DNA of 7,849 nt from Pseudomonadota bacterium. GTDB taxonomy: Bacteria; Myxococcota; Polyangia; GCA-2747355; JACKDQ01. The DNA lies in the NCBI GenBank assembly GCA_030591195.1, contig JAUVBO010000094.1:1-7849 (forward strand), given 5' to 3'. A model generated the notes under the pieces. The model did not search any database. It saw only the letters and a program-made list of their open reading frames with translations, and was not told the origin of the DNA. A program made the translations under genes and the position numbers. Below, one piece after another: positions 1 through 5,636 of this stretch (positions are counted from its first letter, which is position 1; every line of letters begins with the position of its first letter).

Positions 1-1022
1 AGCTTGCCCGAGCGGCGGATCGGCGCCGGTAGCGGGCGGGCTGCGATCTCGCGGCCGAGGTTGTCGGCGCCGTAGCGGGCGACGTTTTGACCCATCCGCA
101 GGGCGGTGGCGGTCCAGAGGCCGGGGCGCGCCGCCATCACCCCCGAGGCGCCGAGGCAGTAGAGCGGCAGGGGCGCGAGCAGGCCGATGACGCCAAAGGT
201 CCGCGCGAGCCAGTCGGTGGTCCCGAGCTGGCAGGTGAGCGTCAGCAGGTTCGAGGCGCCGTAGAACGGGCCCATGAACTTGCCGATGCCCTCCTTGTCG
301 GAGGCCGCGGCGAGCTCGGCCTTGATCGCGTAGTCGGCGAAGGTGTCGACCAGCATCAGCAGCGCGGCGCCGATGGCCAGCTGGGCGAAGAGGGGGTAGC
401 CGAAGGGGGTGCTGACCGCGGCCCGGCCCGCCTTGAGCGGCCGGGGGGGCGGACCCGCGGCGGGCGGCGGGGCGAGCGCCAGCAGGCTGGCGGCGGCGAT
501 CACCATCGCGCCGCTGAGCACGAACAGCAGGTGCTCGGTGGAGAGCCGCGCGATCAGCAGCGGGATCGCCGAGCCGAAGGCCATCGCCCCGGAGCTGCCC
601 GCGGCGCTGATCCACTTGGCGATCCGCTTGAACTGCCGCACGTCGAAGGCGTCGCCGACGGCGCTCCAGGCGAGCACGCCGAGCATGATCGCGCAGCCCG
701 AGAGCCAGAGGCAGATGCCGAAGGGCACTCCCGGCAGGCCGAGGGGCACCAGCCAGTAGGCGCCCGAGCAGCTCGCGGCGAACAGCAGCACCATCGCGGC
801 GTTGACCGTCATCGACCCGCGAGTCACCAGCGGCTTGAGCGCGAAGGTCAGCGCGAGGGCCACCGCGGTCTGGCCGAGGAACAGCCAGGGCAGCCAGTCG
901 CGGGGGTAGGTGACGAGGAACAGCAGGTCGATGTAGGTCCGGCAGAGCACGATCGCCGCCACGGCGAAGAAGTGCAGCGTCAGCGCCGATGCCACCAGCC
1001 GCCTCGGGGTTGGCGCGCTCAT
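1..1022 (-). CDS. NTT-like (ADP/ATP-carrier-like) MFS membrane protein, 3' end cut by window edge
   Basis: The visible part is the first 340 residues of a polytopic inner-membrane protein, with no stop before the window edge. Hydrophobic segments lie near residues 11-38, 44-63, 73-93, 99-121, 140-157, 164-184, 210-228, 252-266 and 275-297. The family call rests on landmarks I recognise from NTT-like carriers. One is FDVRQFKR (126-133) followed by a Gly/Ala-rich helix, matching the usual 'FxxRxAKR...GxGGxxG' block. Another is an FADYAIKAEL stretch (228-237), then FMGPFYGASNLLTL (249-262) and the block from R309 to K340 that ends in PLPAPIRRSGK. In known relatives this fold exchanges nucleotides, but many bacterial members are uncharacterised and some carry C-terminal HEAT repeats, which would lie outside the window. 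The ATG overlaps the kinase stop (ATGA) and has no clear Shine-Dalgarno, so translation is probably coupled to the kinase. Substrate unknown. Confidence 0.75.
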   Translation of the reverse strand, partial: MSAPTPRRLVASALTLHFFAVAAIVLCRTYIDLLFLVTYPRDWLPWLFLGQTAVALALTFALKPLVTRGSMTVNAAMVLLFAASCSGAYWLVPLGLPGVPFGICLWLSGCAIMLGVLAWSAVGDAFDVRQFKRIAKWISAAGSSGAMAFGSAIPLLIARLSTEHLLFVLSGAMVIAAASLLALAPPPAAGPPPRPLKAGRAAVSTPFGYPLFAQLAIGAALLMLVDTFADYAIKAELAAASDKEGIGKFMGPFYGASNLLTLTCQLGTTDWLARTFGVIGLLAPLPLYCLGASGVMAARPGLWTATALRMGQNVARYGADNLGREIAARPLPAPIRRSGK

Positions 1023-2050
1023 CGCAACACCGCCACCAGCCCGCCGCTCACGGCGAGCAGGGCGACCACGACGATCAGCACCAGCGCCCAGCGGCCGCCC
1101 GCGGCGCGCTTCACCGACGAGGCCGCGGGCGTCGCGGGTGACTCCAGGGCCGGGCCGGGCAGGGGGGTCGCACCGGCGCGGACCAGGGCGTCCTCGAGCG
1201 CCTCGACCAGCTCTCGCATCGATGAGAAGCGCTCGTCGAGGCGCTTGGCGAGCGCGCGGTGGACCACCGCCTCGACGGCGGGCGGGATCTCCGGCCGCAG
1301 GCCGCGCAGGGGCGGCGGATCCTGGTGGATCACCTTGAACAGCACGGTCGGCACCGACTCGCCGGCGAAGGGGGCTCGACCGCCGAGCATCTCGTAGACG
1401 ATGGCGCCGAGGGCGTAGACGTCGGTCCGGGCGTCGACCTCGGCCGAGCGCCCCTCGGCTTGCTCGGGGGACATGTAGCCCGGGGTGCCCATGGTCGCCA
1501 TGGTGCGGGTGACCACGCTCGACGAGCCGATGATCTTCGAGATGCCGAAGTCCACCACCTTCACCAGGTCAGCGCCGGCCTCTGCCGCGCAGAGGAAGAT
1601 GTTGGGTGGCTTCAGATCGCGGTGGATGATGCCGCGATTATGCGCGGCCTGGAGCGCCGAGCCCACCTGCCGGGCGATCGCCAGCGCCCGCCGTAGCTCG
1701 AGCGGCCCCTCGCTGGCGAGGGTCGTCTCGAGATCCCGGCCCTCGAGCAGCTCCATCACCAGGAACGGCGTCTCGTCGTCAGCCTCGGCGAAGTCGAAGA
1801 CAGTGACGATGTGCGGGTGGCCGATCTCGCCGCTGATTCGTGCCTCGCGCCGGAAGCGTCCGATGGTGTCGGGGGCGATCACCGCCGGGTCGAGCAGCTT
1901 GATCGCTACCCGCTGGCCGCTGTCATCGCCGAGGGCCGCGGCCCCGTAGACGGCCCCCATGCCTCCGGTGCCCAGCAGCTTCTCCAGCCGGTAGCGCCCG
2001 GCGAGCACCTGTCCGATCAACCGCGCTGGATCGCCCTTCTTCGTCCCCAT
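1019..2050 (-). CDS. Hanks-type Ser/Thr protein kinase with single C-terminal transmembrane helix
   Basis: A 343-residue kinase expected to phosphorylate Ser/Thr on cytoplasmic proteins. The catalytic domain (about residues 20-290) is complete. It has a glycine loop LGTGGMGAVYG (26-36), VAIKLL with the ATP-binding Lys51, catalytic HRDLKPPN (143-150, Asp145), DFG (167-169), an activation segment with several Thr (181, 183, 186, 189) leading into GTPGYMSPE (188-196), and DARTDVYALG (206-215). A Pro/Ala linker (292-315) leads to one membrane helix (about 321-341), and the protein ends there with no extracytoplasmic sensor, PASTA or PEGA domain. The frame stays open upstream to 2434. I chose the ATG at 2050 because the longer version would overlap the start of the divergent secreted-protein gene and adds only non-kinase sequence. 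No good Shine-Dalgarno precedes this ATG. The stop overlaps the start of the NTT-like transporter by four bases. Confidence 0.93.
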   Translation of the reverse strand: MGTKKGDPARLIGQVLAGRYRLEKLLGTGGMGAVYGAAALGDDSGQRVAIKLLDPAVIAPDTIGRFRREARISGEIGHPHIVTVFDFAEADDETPFLVMELLEGRDLETTLASEGPLELRRALAIARQVGSALQAAHNRGIIHRDLKPPNIFLCAAEAGADLVKVVDFGISKIIGSSSVVTRTMATMGTPGYMSPEQAEGRSAEVDARTDVYALGAIVYEMLGGRAPFAGESVPTVLFKVIHQDPPPLRGLRPEIPPAVEAVVHRALAKRLDERFSSMRELVEALEDALVRAGATPLPGPALESPATPAASSVKRAAGGRWALVLIVVVALLAVSGGLVAVLR

Positions 2051-2059
2051 CGTCGACCA

Positions 2060-2088
2060 CGCTGCCCGATCGCGAGAGAACGTGTCAA
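2060..2088 (-). promoter_or_regulatory. Candidate promoter of the kinase-transporter unit
   Basis: On the minus strand a perfect TTGACA (-35 consensus) lies at 2088-2083. At 17-base spacing the -10 position (2065-2060) reads GCAGCG, a poor match. If used, transcription would begin only a few bases before the kinase ATG at 2050. That would give a very short or leaderless mRNA and would fit the absence of a Shine-Dalgarno. The -35 is seen directly; promoter activity is inferred. Confidence 0.3.
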
Positions 2089-2090
2089 GC

Positions 2091-2139
2091 AGCGGTGCGG
2101 CCCCTCTCTCCGCCGGAGCACCGCTCCCGGCGGCGTTTT
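2091..2139. repeat. Nested inverted repeats in the divergent promoter region
   Basis: Three overlapping dyads occupy 49 bases. AGCGGTGC (2091-2098) pairs with GCACCGCT (2118-2125). CTCCGCCGGAG (2108-2118) is a palindrome with one central base. CGCCGGAGC (2111-2119) can pair with GCTCCCGGCG (2123-2132) with one bulge and a 3-base loop. A TTTT run follows at 2136-2139. The block sits directly upstream of the kinase -35 box, where an operator would be placed. A rightward terminator-like hairpin is the alternative, though no rightward gene lies upstream of it. In DNA this GC-rich some palindromes arise by chance. Confidence 0.35.
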
Positions 2140-2251
2140 CCGTGCGACCGGCCGCCGCGCCGACCCACGGCTGTTGAAAGGCAGAAGAATCAGTCCATCG
2201 GCCAGCGCCGAGGCGGTGCAAGCAGAGCACGGTCCGCGACGGGCCCGGATC

Positions 2252-2260
2252 AAGGAGAGG
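2252..2260 (+). promoter_or_regulatory. Strong ribosome binding site for the secreted-protein gene
   Basis: AAGGAGAGG ends four bases before the ATG at 2265. It is the best Shine-Dalgarno in the window and fixes the start of the downstream gene, ruling out later in-frame Met codons. Confidence 0.75.
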
Positions 2261-2264
2261 TGAA

Positions 2265-3206
2265 ATGTACAGTCTTCGAAGAGCTAGCAGCGCGGTGACT
2301 TGCACCCTCGCAGCGGCGATGTTGCTGGCCGCCGCGCCGGCGTCTGCCGATCGCTCATCGGTGATGATGCGTGGCGATGGCGAGCTGGCGGGCACGCTGT
2401 ATCGCTCGTCGCGCGGGAGGCTGCGCGGCGGCAAAATTCACCACTACTCCGGCAAGTTCGGCCGGGTGGGCTACGTAGAAAAGAGCCAGACCAGCGTCAC
2501 CCGTACGGTGCACAGCCCCAAGCCGGTCAAGGTTCGCGCCGGCGACTCGGTGCTGATTCCTGTCAGCGGTAGCTTCCGCCTCAACCCGGGAAGCAACGCC
2601 TGGCAGATCAACAAGCACGCCGATCAGTCAGTGAGCTTCCGCAGCACCTCCGTGGCTGGGCAGAAGTACCTGGTTGCCACGCCGCAGACCCGCAACGCCC
2701 CGCTCGAGGTGGCGATCAAGGGTGCCAACGGTCAGACGCTGGAATACAAGTACGAGACCACCCGCGCGGCGCCCGATCACCAGCGGCGGGCAGCCAGCGT
2801 GATCCCCTCCGTCGGCAGCGTCCAGGGCGCGATCAAGATCGTCACCGACGCCGGCAAGGCGATCGGCCAGGGCCAGACCAGGGAGCAGATCAGGGAGCAG
2901 ACCAGGGAGCAGAAGCAGCTGATCTCCTACTACCGCACGCAGCTGTCGAAGCAGGCGCGCAACCCGGCCAACCCCGACCAGGTCCGGCAGGTGATGCGCT
3001 GGGGAGCTTCGCTGACCGATCTCTCCGGGTACCTCGCCAGCGGGAACATGGCCCAGGGCAAGGTCAGCGGCGGTCGCTACCGCGGTAAGACCTACCGGCA
3101 GGTGGTCTCGGGGCGGCTCCAGTCGCTGAGCAAGCGAGCGATGCAGACCAACGACGGCAACCTCGGCCTGGTGATGGACGCCTTCGCCGTCAGCCGCTCG
3201 CGCTGA
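2265..3206 (+). CDS. Secreted basic protein of unknown family
   Basis: I do not recognise the family. The 313-residue product begins with a clear Sec signal peptide: Arg at 5-6, hydrophobic core at about 11-24, and probable cleavage after ASA at residue 28. The mature part is rich in Lys, Arg, Gln and Ser. Residues 60-165 look like alternating beta strands, with aromatic-basic stretches and GDSVLIPVSGSFRLNP at 93-108. Residues 175-225 look helical and include three tandem TREQ/IREQ units (205-216), likely a short charged helix. The C-terminal third (235-310) is predicted soluble and helical. Only Cys13 is present, inside the signal peptide, so the mature protein has no disulfides. It is transcribed away from the kinase and followed by an 85-base gap before the POT transporter, so it may stand alone. 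The strong Shine-Dalgarno and well-formed reading frame make it a real gene. Confidence 0.85.
   Translation: MYSLRRASSAVTCTLAAAMLLAAAPASADRSSVMMRGDGELAGTLYRSSRGRLRGGKIHHYSGKFGRVGYVEKSQTSVTRTVHSPKPVKVRAGDSVLIPVSGSFRLNPGSNAWQINKHADQSVSFRSTSVAGQKYLVATPQTRNAPLEVAIKGANGQTLEYKYETTRAAPDHQRRAASVIPSVGSVQGAIKIVTDAGKAIGQGQTREQIREQTREQKQLISYYRTQLSKQARNPANPDQVRQVMRWGASLTDLSGYLASGNMAQGKVSGGRYRGKTYRQVVSGRLQSLSKRAMQTNDGNLGLVMDAFAVSRSR
2877..2912 (+). repeat. Three 12-base in-frame tandem repeats (TREQ units)
   Basis: Three copies of the unit AYCAGGGAGCAG start at 2877, 2889 and 2901. The second copy differs at one base (ATC for ACC). They encode TREQ-IREQ-TREQ inside the secreted protein. The near-identity at DNA level suggests recent slippage duplication. 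Confidence 0.85.
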
Positions 3207-3221
3207 TCGCCCACCGCACTC

Positions 3222-3253
3222 GGCCGACCAAATCGCTTGACCTAGGGTCGGCC
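3222..3253. repeat. 8-bp perfect inverted repeat between the secreted-protein and POT-transporter genes
   Basis: GGCCGACC (3222-3229) and GGTCGGCC (3246-3253) are perfect complements around a 16-base spacer. The spacer contains TTGACC (3237-3242), which could serve as a -35 box for the transporter gene. The repeat begins 15 bases after the stop at 3206. It could be a terminator-like stem, but no T-run follows. It could equally be an operator around the downstream promoter. Confidence 0.5.
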
Positions 3254-3264
3254 CCGGTGACAAG
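3237..3264 (+). promoter_or_regulatory. Weak candidate promoter for the POT transporter
   Basis: TTGACC (3237-3242) is followed after 16 bases by GACAAG (3259-3264). The -35 is good and the -10 poor. It sits in the only intergenic space upstream of the transporter, so some promoter here is likely unless the gene is read through from the secreted-protein gene. Confidence 0.25.
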
Positions 3265-3279
3265 ACCGTTGGCTCCACC

Positions 3280-3285
3280 GAGGAG
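3280..3285 (+). promoter_or_regulatory. Ribosome binding site of the POT transporter gene
   Basis: GAGGAG lies six bases before the ATG at 3292, a normal spacing. It supports that start over any later Met codon. Confidence 0.65.
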
Positions 3286-3291
3286 CCCCTG

Positions 3292-4740
3292 ATGTCAGAC
3301 GCCGAATCTGCCCCCTCCGCCGAGCCTTCCTGGCGCTTCTCCAGGGCTTTCTGGACGGCCAACGTCGTCGAGTTGCTCGAGCGTGCCGCCTGGTACGGGG
3401 TCTTCGTCGTGATCACCCTCTACCTCTCGAGGATCCTGGGTTTCTCCGACGTCAAGGCGGCGATGATCGCCGGCATCTTCCAGGCCGGCCTCTACCTGCT
3501 GCCGCCGTTCTCGGGCGCCTTCGCCGACAAGATCGGCTTTCGCGACTCCCTGCTGCTCGCCTTCGGGCTGCTGACCATCGGCTACGCCAGCATGTGGGCG
3601 CTGCCGACGGCGCTGCAGTCGGCCGGCCTGGCGGTCTACGGCCGCGAGGTGCAGTTCACCGGGTTGACCGAGTCCTGGTATCCGTGGCTGTTTGTCGTCG
3701 TGATGCTGATCGTGATGGTCGGCGGCTCGTTCATCAAGTCGGTGATCACTGGCACCATCGCGCGCGAGACCGGCGAGGCAAATCGGGCCCGCGGCTACGC
3801 GATCTTCTACGGGGTGGTCAACGTCGGCTCCTTCTCGGGCAAGTCGGTCGTCAAGCCCCTGCGGGCGAGCATGGGCAACCGGGGGTTGATCGTGCTCAAC
3901 CTCCTGGCCGCTGGCATGACGGCGCTGGCCTTCGTGCTGGTGGCGCTGTTCTACAAGTCGACTCGCACCGCCGCCGAGCGCGAGGAGAATGCCAAGTCAT
4001 TGAAGGAGATCTGGCGGGCGCTGATCGCCGTCTGCACCCAGGGGCGGCTGCTGCTGCTGATGGTGATCATCACCGGCTTCTGGATGGTCCAGCACCAGCT
4101 CTACGCGACGATGCCGAAGTACGTGCTGCGGATGGCCGGCGAGGGCGCATCGCCGAGCTGGTACGCCAACGTCAACCCGGCCGCCGTGGTGCTGACCGTC
4201 GGGCTCGTGACCCAGCTGATGCGCAAGGCCTCGGCGCTGACCTCGATGATCGTCGGGATGTTCATCATGCCGGTGTCGGCCTTCTGCATGGCCTCGGGAA
4301 ACATGGTCGGCGAGGGCGACATCGTCGGCATGCACCCGGTGGCGTTGATGATGATCGTCGGGATCGTCTTTCAGGGCATCGCCGAGAGCTTCATCTCGCC
4401 CCGCTACCTGGAGTACTTCTCGCTGCAGGCGCCGAAGGGCGAGGAGGGGCTCTACCTCGGCTTCTCCCACCTGCACTCGTTCCTCTCGTCGATCTTCGGC
4501 TTCGGCCTCTCGGGGTTCCTGCTCGATCGCTACTGCCCGGCGCGGGGCAAGTTCGACAGCGACGCCGCCTGGACCGCCGCCAAGGCCAAGGCCCACTACA
4601 TCTGGTTCTACTTCGTCGGGATCGCGCTGGTCTCGGCCCTGGCGCTGATCGTCTTCGGCGCGGTGACCAAGCGCATCGACGCCCGTCGCGCCGCGGGCCG
4701 GGGCGATGACCGCGATGACCGTGACGGTCGCGGGTCCTGA
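3292..4740 (+). CDS. POT/PTR2-family MFS transporter (probable proton-coupled peptide transporter)
   Basis: A 482-residue inner-membrane transporter with about 12-14 hydrophobic helices. The family call rests on POT landmarks. ExxER is present as ELLER (27-31) followed by AAWYG, in the first helix, as in POT proton-coupling motifs. GGSFIKSVITG (144-154) keeps the helix-4 Lys149 that POT members use near the substrate site, but lacks the usual Pro-Asn after it. RGYAIFYGVVNVGS (167-180) matches the 'FsiFYxxxNxG' block. GFWMVQHQLYATMP (262-275) corresponds to helix 7. ESFISPRYLEYFSLQAPK (365-382) matches the 'E..lSP.gl......AP' block with the conserved helix-10 Glu (365). Length is typical. The protein ends in a hydrophilic tail, with Asp/Arg-rich residues 471-480 encoded by a short direct repeat. 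Substrate is inferred from family; diverged bacterial members may carry other compounds. It faces the lipoprotein cluster convergently. Confidence 0.82.
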   Translation: MSDAESAPSAEPSWRFSRAFWTANVVELLERAAWYGVFVVITLYLSRILGFSDVKAAMIAGIFQAGLYLLPPFSGAFADKIGFRDSLLLAFGLLTIGYASMWALPTALQSAGLAVYGREVQFTGLTESWYPWLFVVVMLIVMVGGSFIKSVITGTIARETGEANRARGYAIFYGVVNVGSFSGKSVVKPLRASMGNRGLIVLNLLAAGMTALAFVLVALFYKSTRTAAEREENAKSLKEIWRALIAVCTQGRLLLLMVIITGFWMVQHQLYATMPKYVLRMAGEGASPSWYANVNPAAVVLTVGLVTQLMRKASALTSMIVGMFIMPVSAFCMASGNMVGEGDIVGMHPVALMMIVGIVFQGIAESFISPRYLEYFSLQAPKGEEGLYLGFSHLHSFLSSIFGFGLSGFLLDRYCPARGKFDSDAAWTAAKAKAHYIWFYFVGIALVSALALIVFGAVTKRIDARRAAGRGDDRDDRDGRGS

Positions 4741-4751
4741 TCGATCAGCGC

Positions 4752-4770
4752 GCCCGGACGCTCTTCGGGC
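4752..4770 (+). terminator. Candidate hairpin in the convergent gap
   Basis: GCCCGGA (4752-4758) pairs with TTCGGGC (4764-4770) around a 5-base loop, with one G-T wobble. It begins 12 bases after the transporter stop and touches the stop codon of the opposing lipoprotein gene. There is no T-run on the plus strand, so intrinsic termination is uncertain. The gap between the two stops is only 29 bases. Confidence 0.35.
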
Positions 4771-5636
4771 TACAGGCAGTCGGGGAGCGGCTTGGTGACG
4801 CAGACGTTGCGGATGAAGCCGCTGCCCGGCGCCGCCGTGAACAGGCAGCCCCACCCATCCCTCGTCGTATAGCTCGCCGCCAGCGGCGTGGAGAAGGTGC
4901 CGCAGCCGCCAGAGAGTGCCGCGCCGCTGCCGCAGCTCAGGGTGACCGCCGTCTCGCTGGTCAGGACCTGGTCGAACTGGTCGACCTCGAGCCGGCGGCC
5001 GATAGCCGCGGCGGTTCCCGGGTCGGTGCAGATCACGTGGCCGTGATGGTTGCCGACCTCGCTGCAGACGCAGACCCATTCGTTGGCATCGAGGGCCGGT
5101 GCGTGGTGTAGCAGCACCCCGGCGGCGCAGTTGCAGCCGCCGCCGACGGGCAGGTCGTTGCCCCCGCAGGCGGGCCGCACCGTGTCACCCGGGTTTGTCA
5201 GATCGAAGCGCCTGAAGGCTGAAGGCGTATCGGTGCAGATCACGTCGGTGCTCACCTTGGCGTCGGCGCACTCGGCGCGCCAGACGGTCCCGTTGGTCTC
5301 GAGGCTCGAGGCGCGGATCCCCGCCGGGCAGAACGAGCCGCCGGCCACCGCGACCCAGCCGACGTCGCAGCCGGCCGTGCTGGTCTCCGTGCCCTTCCAG
5401 CAGAACCGCGGCGCCACCGCCGGCACGTCCGGGAGTGGCAGGTCGGCTGGTCCCAGGTCGGGCGGCAGCAAGCCATCGGGCGGGGGCACCGGGCCGTCGA
5501 GCCCGCCGTCCGGCGGCTGCTCACTCCAGGGGCGGTCGAAGTCGTAGCCACAGGCGACGGCCGCAGCCTGCCCGAGCAGCAGGGTGGCGAGCAGTCCCGC
5601 ACGGCGCAGAGCTGCGATACGGTCAGAAGCGGCCAT
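4770..5636 (-). CDS. Cysteine-rich lipoprotein with three tandem Cys/Gly-Gly repeats
   Basis: A 288-residue predicted outer-envelope lipoprotein. Residues 10-28 form a signal sequence ending in the lipobox-like AAVAC, with lipid attachment expected at Cys29. A Pro/Asp/Gly-rich stalk (about 31-76) follows, of a kind common in myxobacterial surface lipoproteins. The rest holds 16 cysteines in three related units of about 55-76 residues. Each has C, then a Gly-Gly shortly before a second C (90-103, 157-168, 235-245), then a Trp followed by a Cys (W119/C123, W187/C189, W262/C264), then a closing 'V-x-C-x-T' cysteine (134, 203, 279). The even count suggests eight disulfides. I do not recognise a named family; a role in surface binding or adhesion is speculation. 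The start is the ATG at 5636, inside the last codons of the upstream PEGA gene (14-base overlap), which puts a normal-length n-region before the signal core. The frame is open further upstream, but that part is only shadow of the PEGA gene. Confidence 0.8.
   Translation of the reverse strand: MAASDRIAALRRAGLLATLLLGQAAAVACGYDFDRPWSEQPPDGGLDGPVPPPDGLLPPDLGPADLPLPDVPAVAPRFCWKGTETSTAGCDVGWVAVAGGSFCPAGIRASSLETNGTVWRAECADAKVSTDVICTDTPSAFRRFDLTNPGDTVRPACGGNDLPVGGGCNCAAGVLLHHAPALDANEWVCVCSEVGNHHGHVICTDPGTAAAIGRRLEVDQFDQVLTSETAVTLSCGSGAALSGGCGTFSTPLAASYTTRDGWGCLFTAAPGSGFIRNVCVTKPLPDCL

Larger units (their letters stand above)
2051..2264. other. Divergent intergenic control region (kinase leftward, secreted protein rightward)
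   Basis: This 214-base gap must hold the promoters of both divergent genes. It contains a TTGACA hexamer facing the kinase (2083-2088), several overlapping palindromes (2091-2139) and an AAGGAG-type ribosome binding site for the rightward gene (2252-2260). A TTGAAA hexamer at 2174-2179 could be a -35 box for the rightward gene, but I see no convincing -10 at the right distance. No small ORF with a credible start was recognised. Confidence 0.6.

Noticed and set aside
87..1397. Long plus-strand open frame (436 codons) opposite the transporter and kinase
   Set aside because: Its product is low-complexity Gly/Arg/Glu/Gln-rich sequence typical of the antisense frame of GC-rich genes, and the minus strand encodes clear kinase and carrier motifs there.
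2051..2434. N-terminal extension of the kinase frame to an ATG at 2434
   Set aside because: It would run antisense through the promoter, ribosome site and signal peptide of the divergent secreted-protein gene, and it adds no kinase sequence; the ATG at 2050 gives a normal kinase N-terminus.
2628..3416. Minus-strand open frame (262 codons) across the secreted protein and transporter start
   Set aside because: It spans two plus-strand genes that have good ribosome sites, a signal peptide and POT motifs; the minus product is a shadow with no recognisable domain.
3594..4709. Second plus-strand frame and opposing minus frame inside the POT transporter
   Set aside because: Both give Arg/Asp/His-rich low-complexity products, while the main frame has membrane helices and family motifs throughout.
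4703..4733. Inverted repeat GACCGT/ACGGTC near the transporter stop as a terminator
   Set aside because: It lies within the coding sequence, the stem is only 6 bp with one central base, and no T-run follows; it is explained by the Asp/Arg codon repeat.
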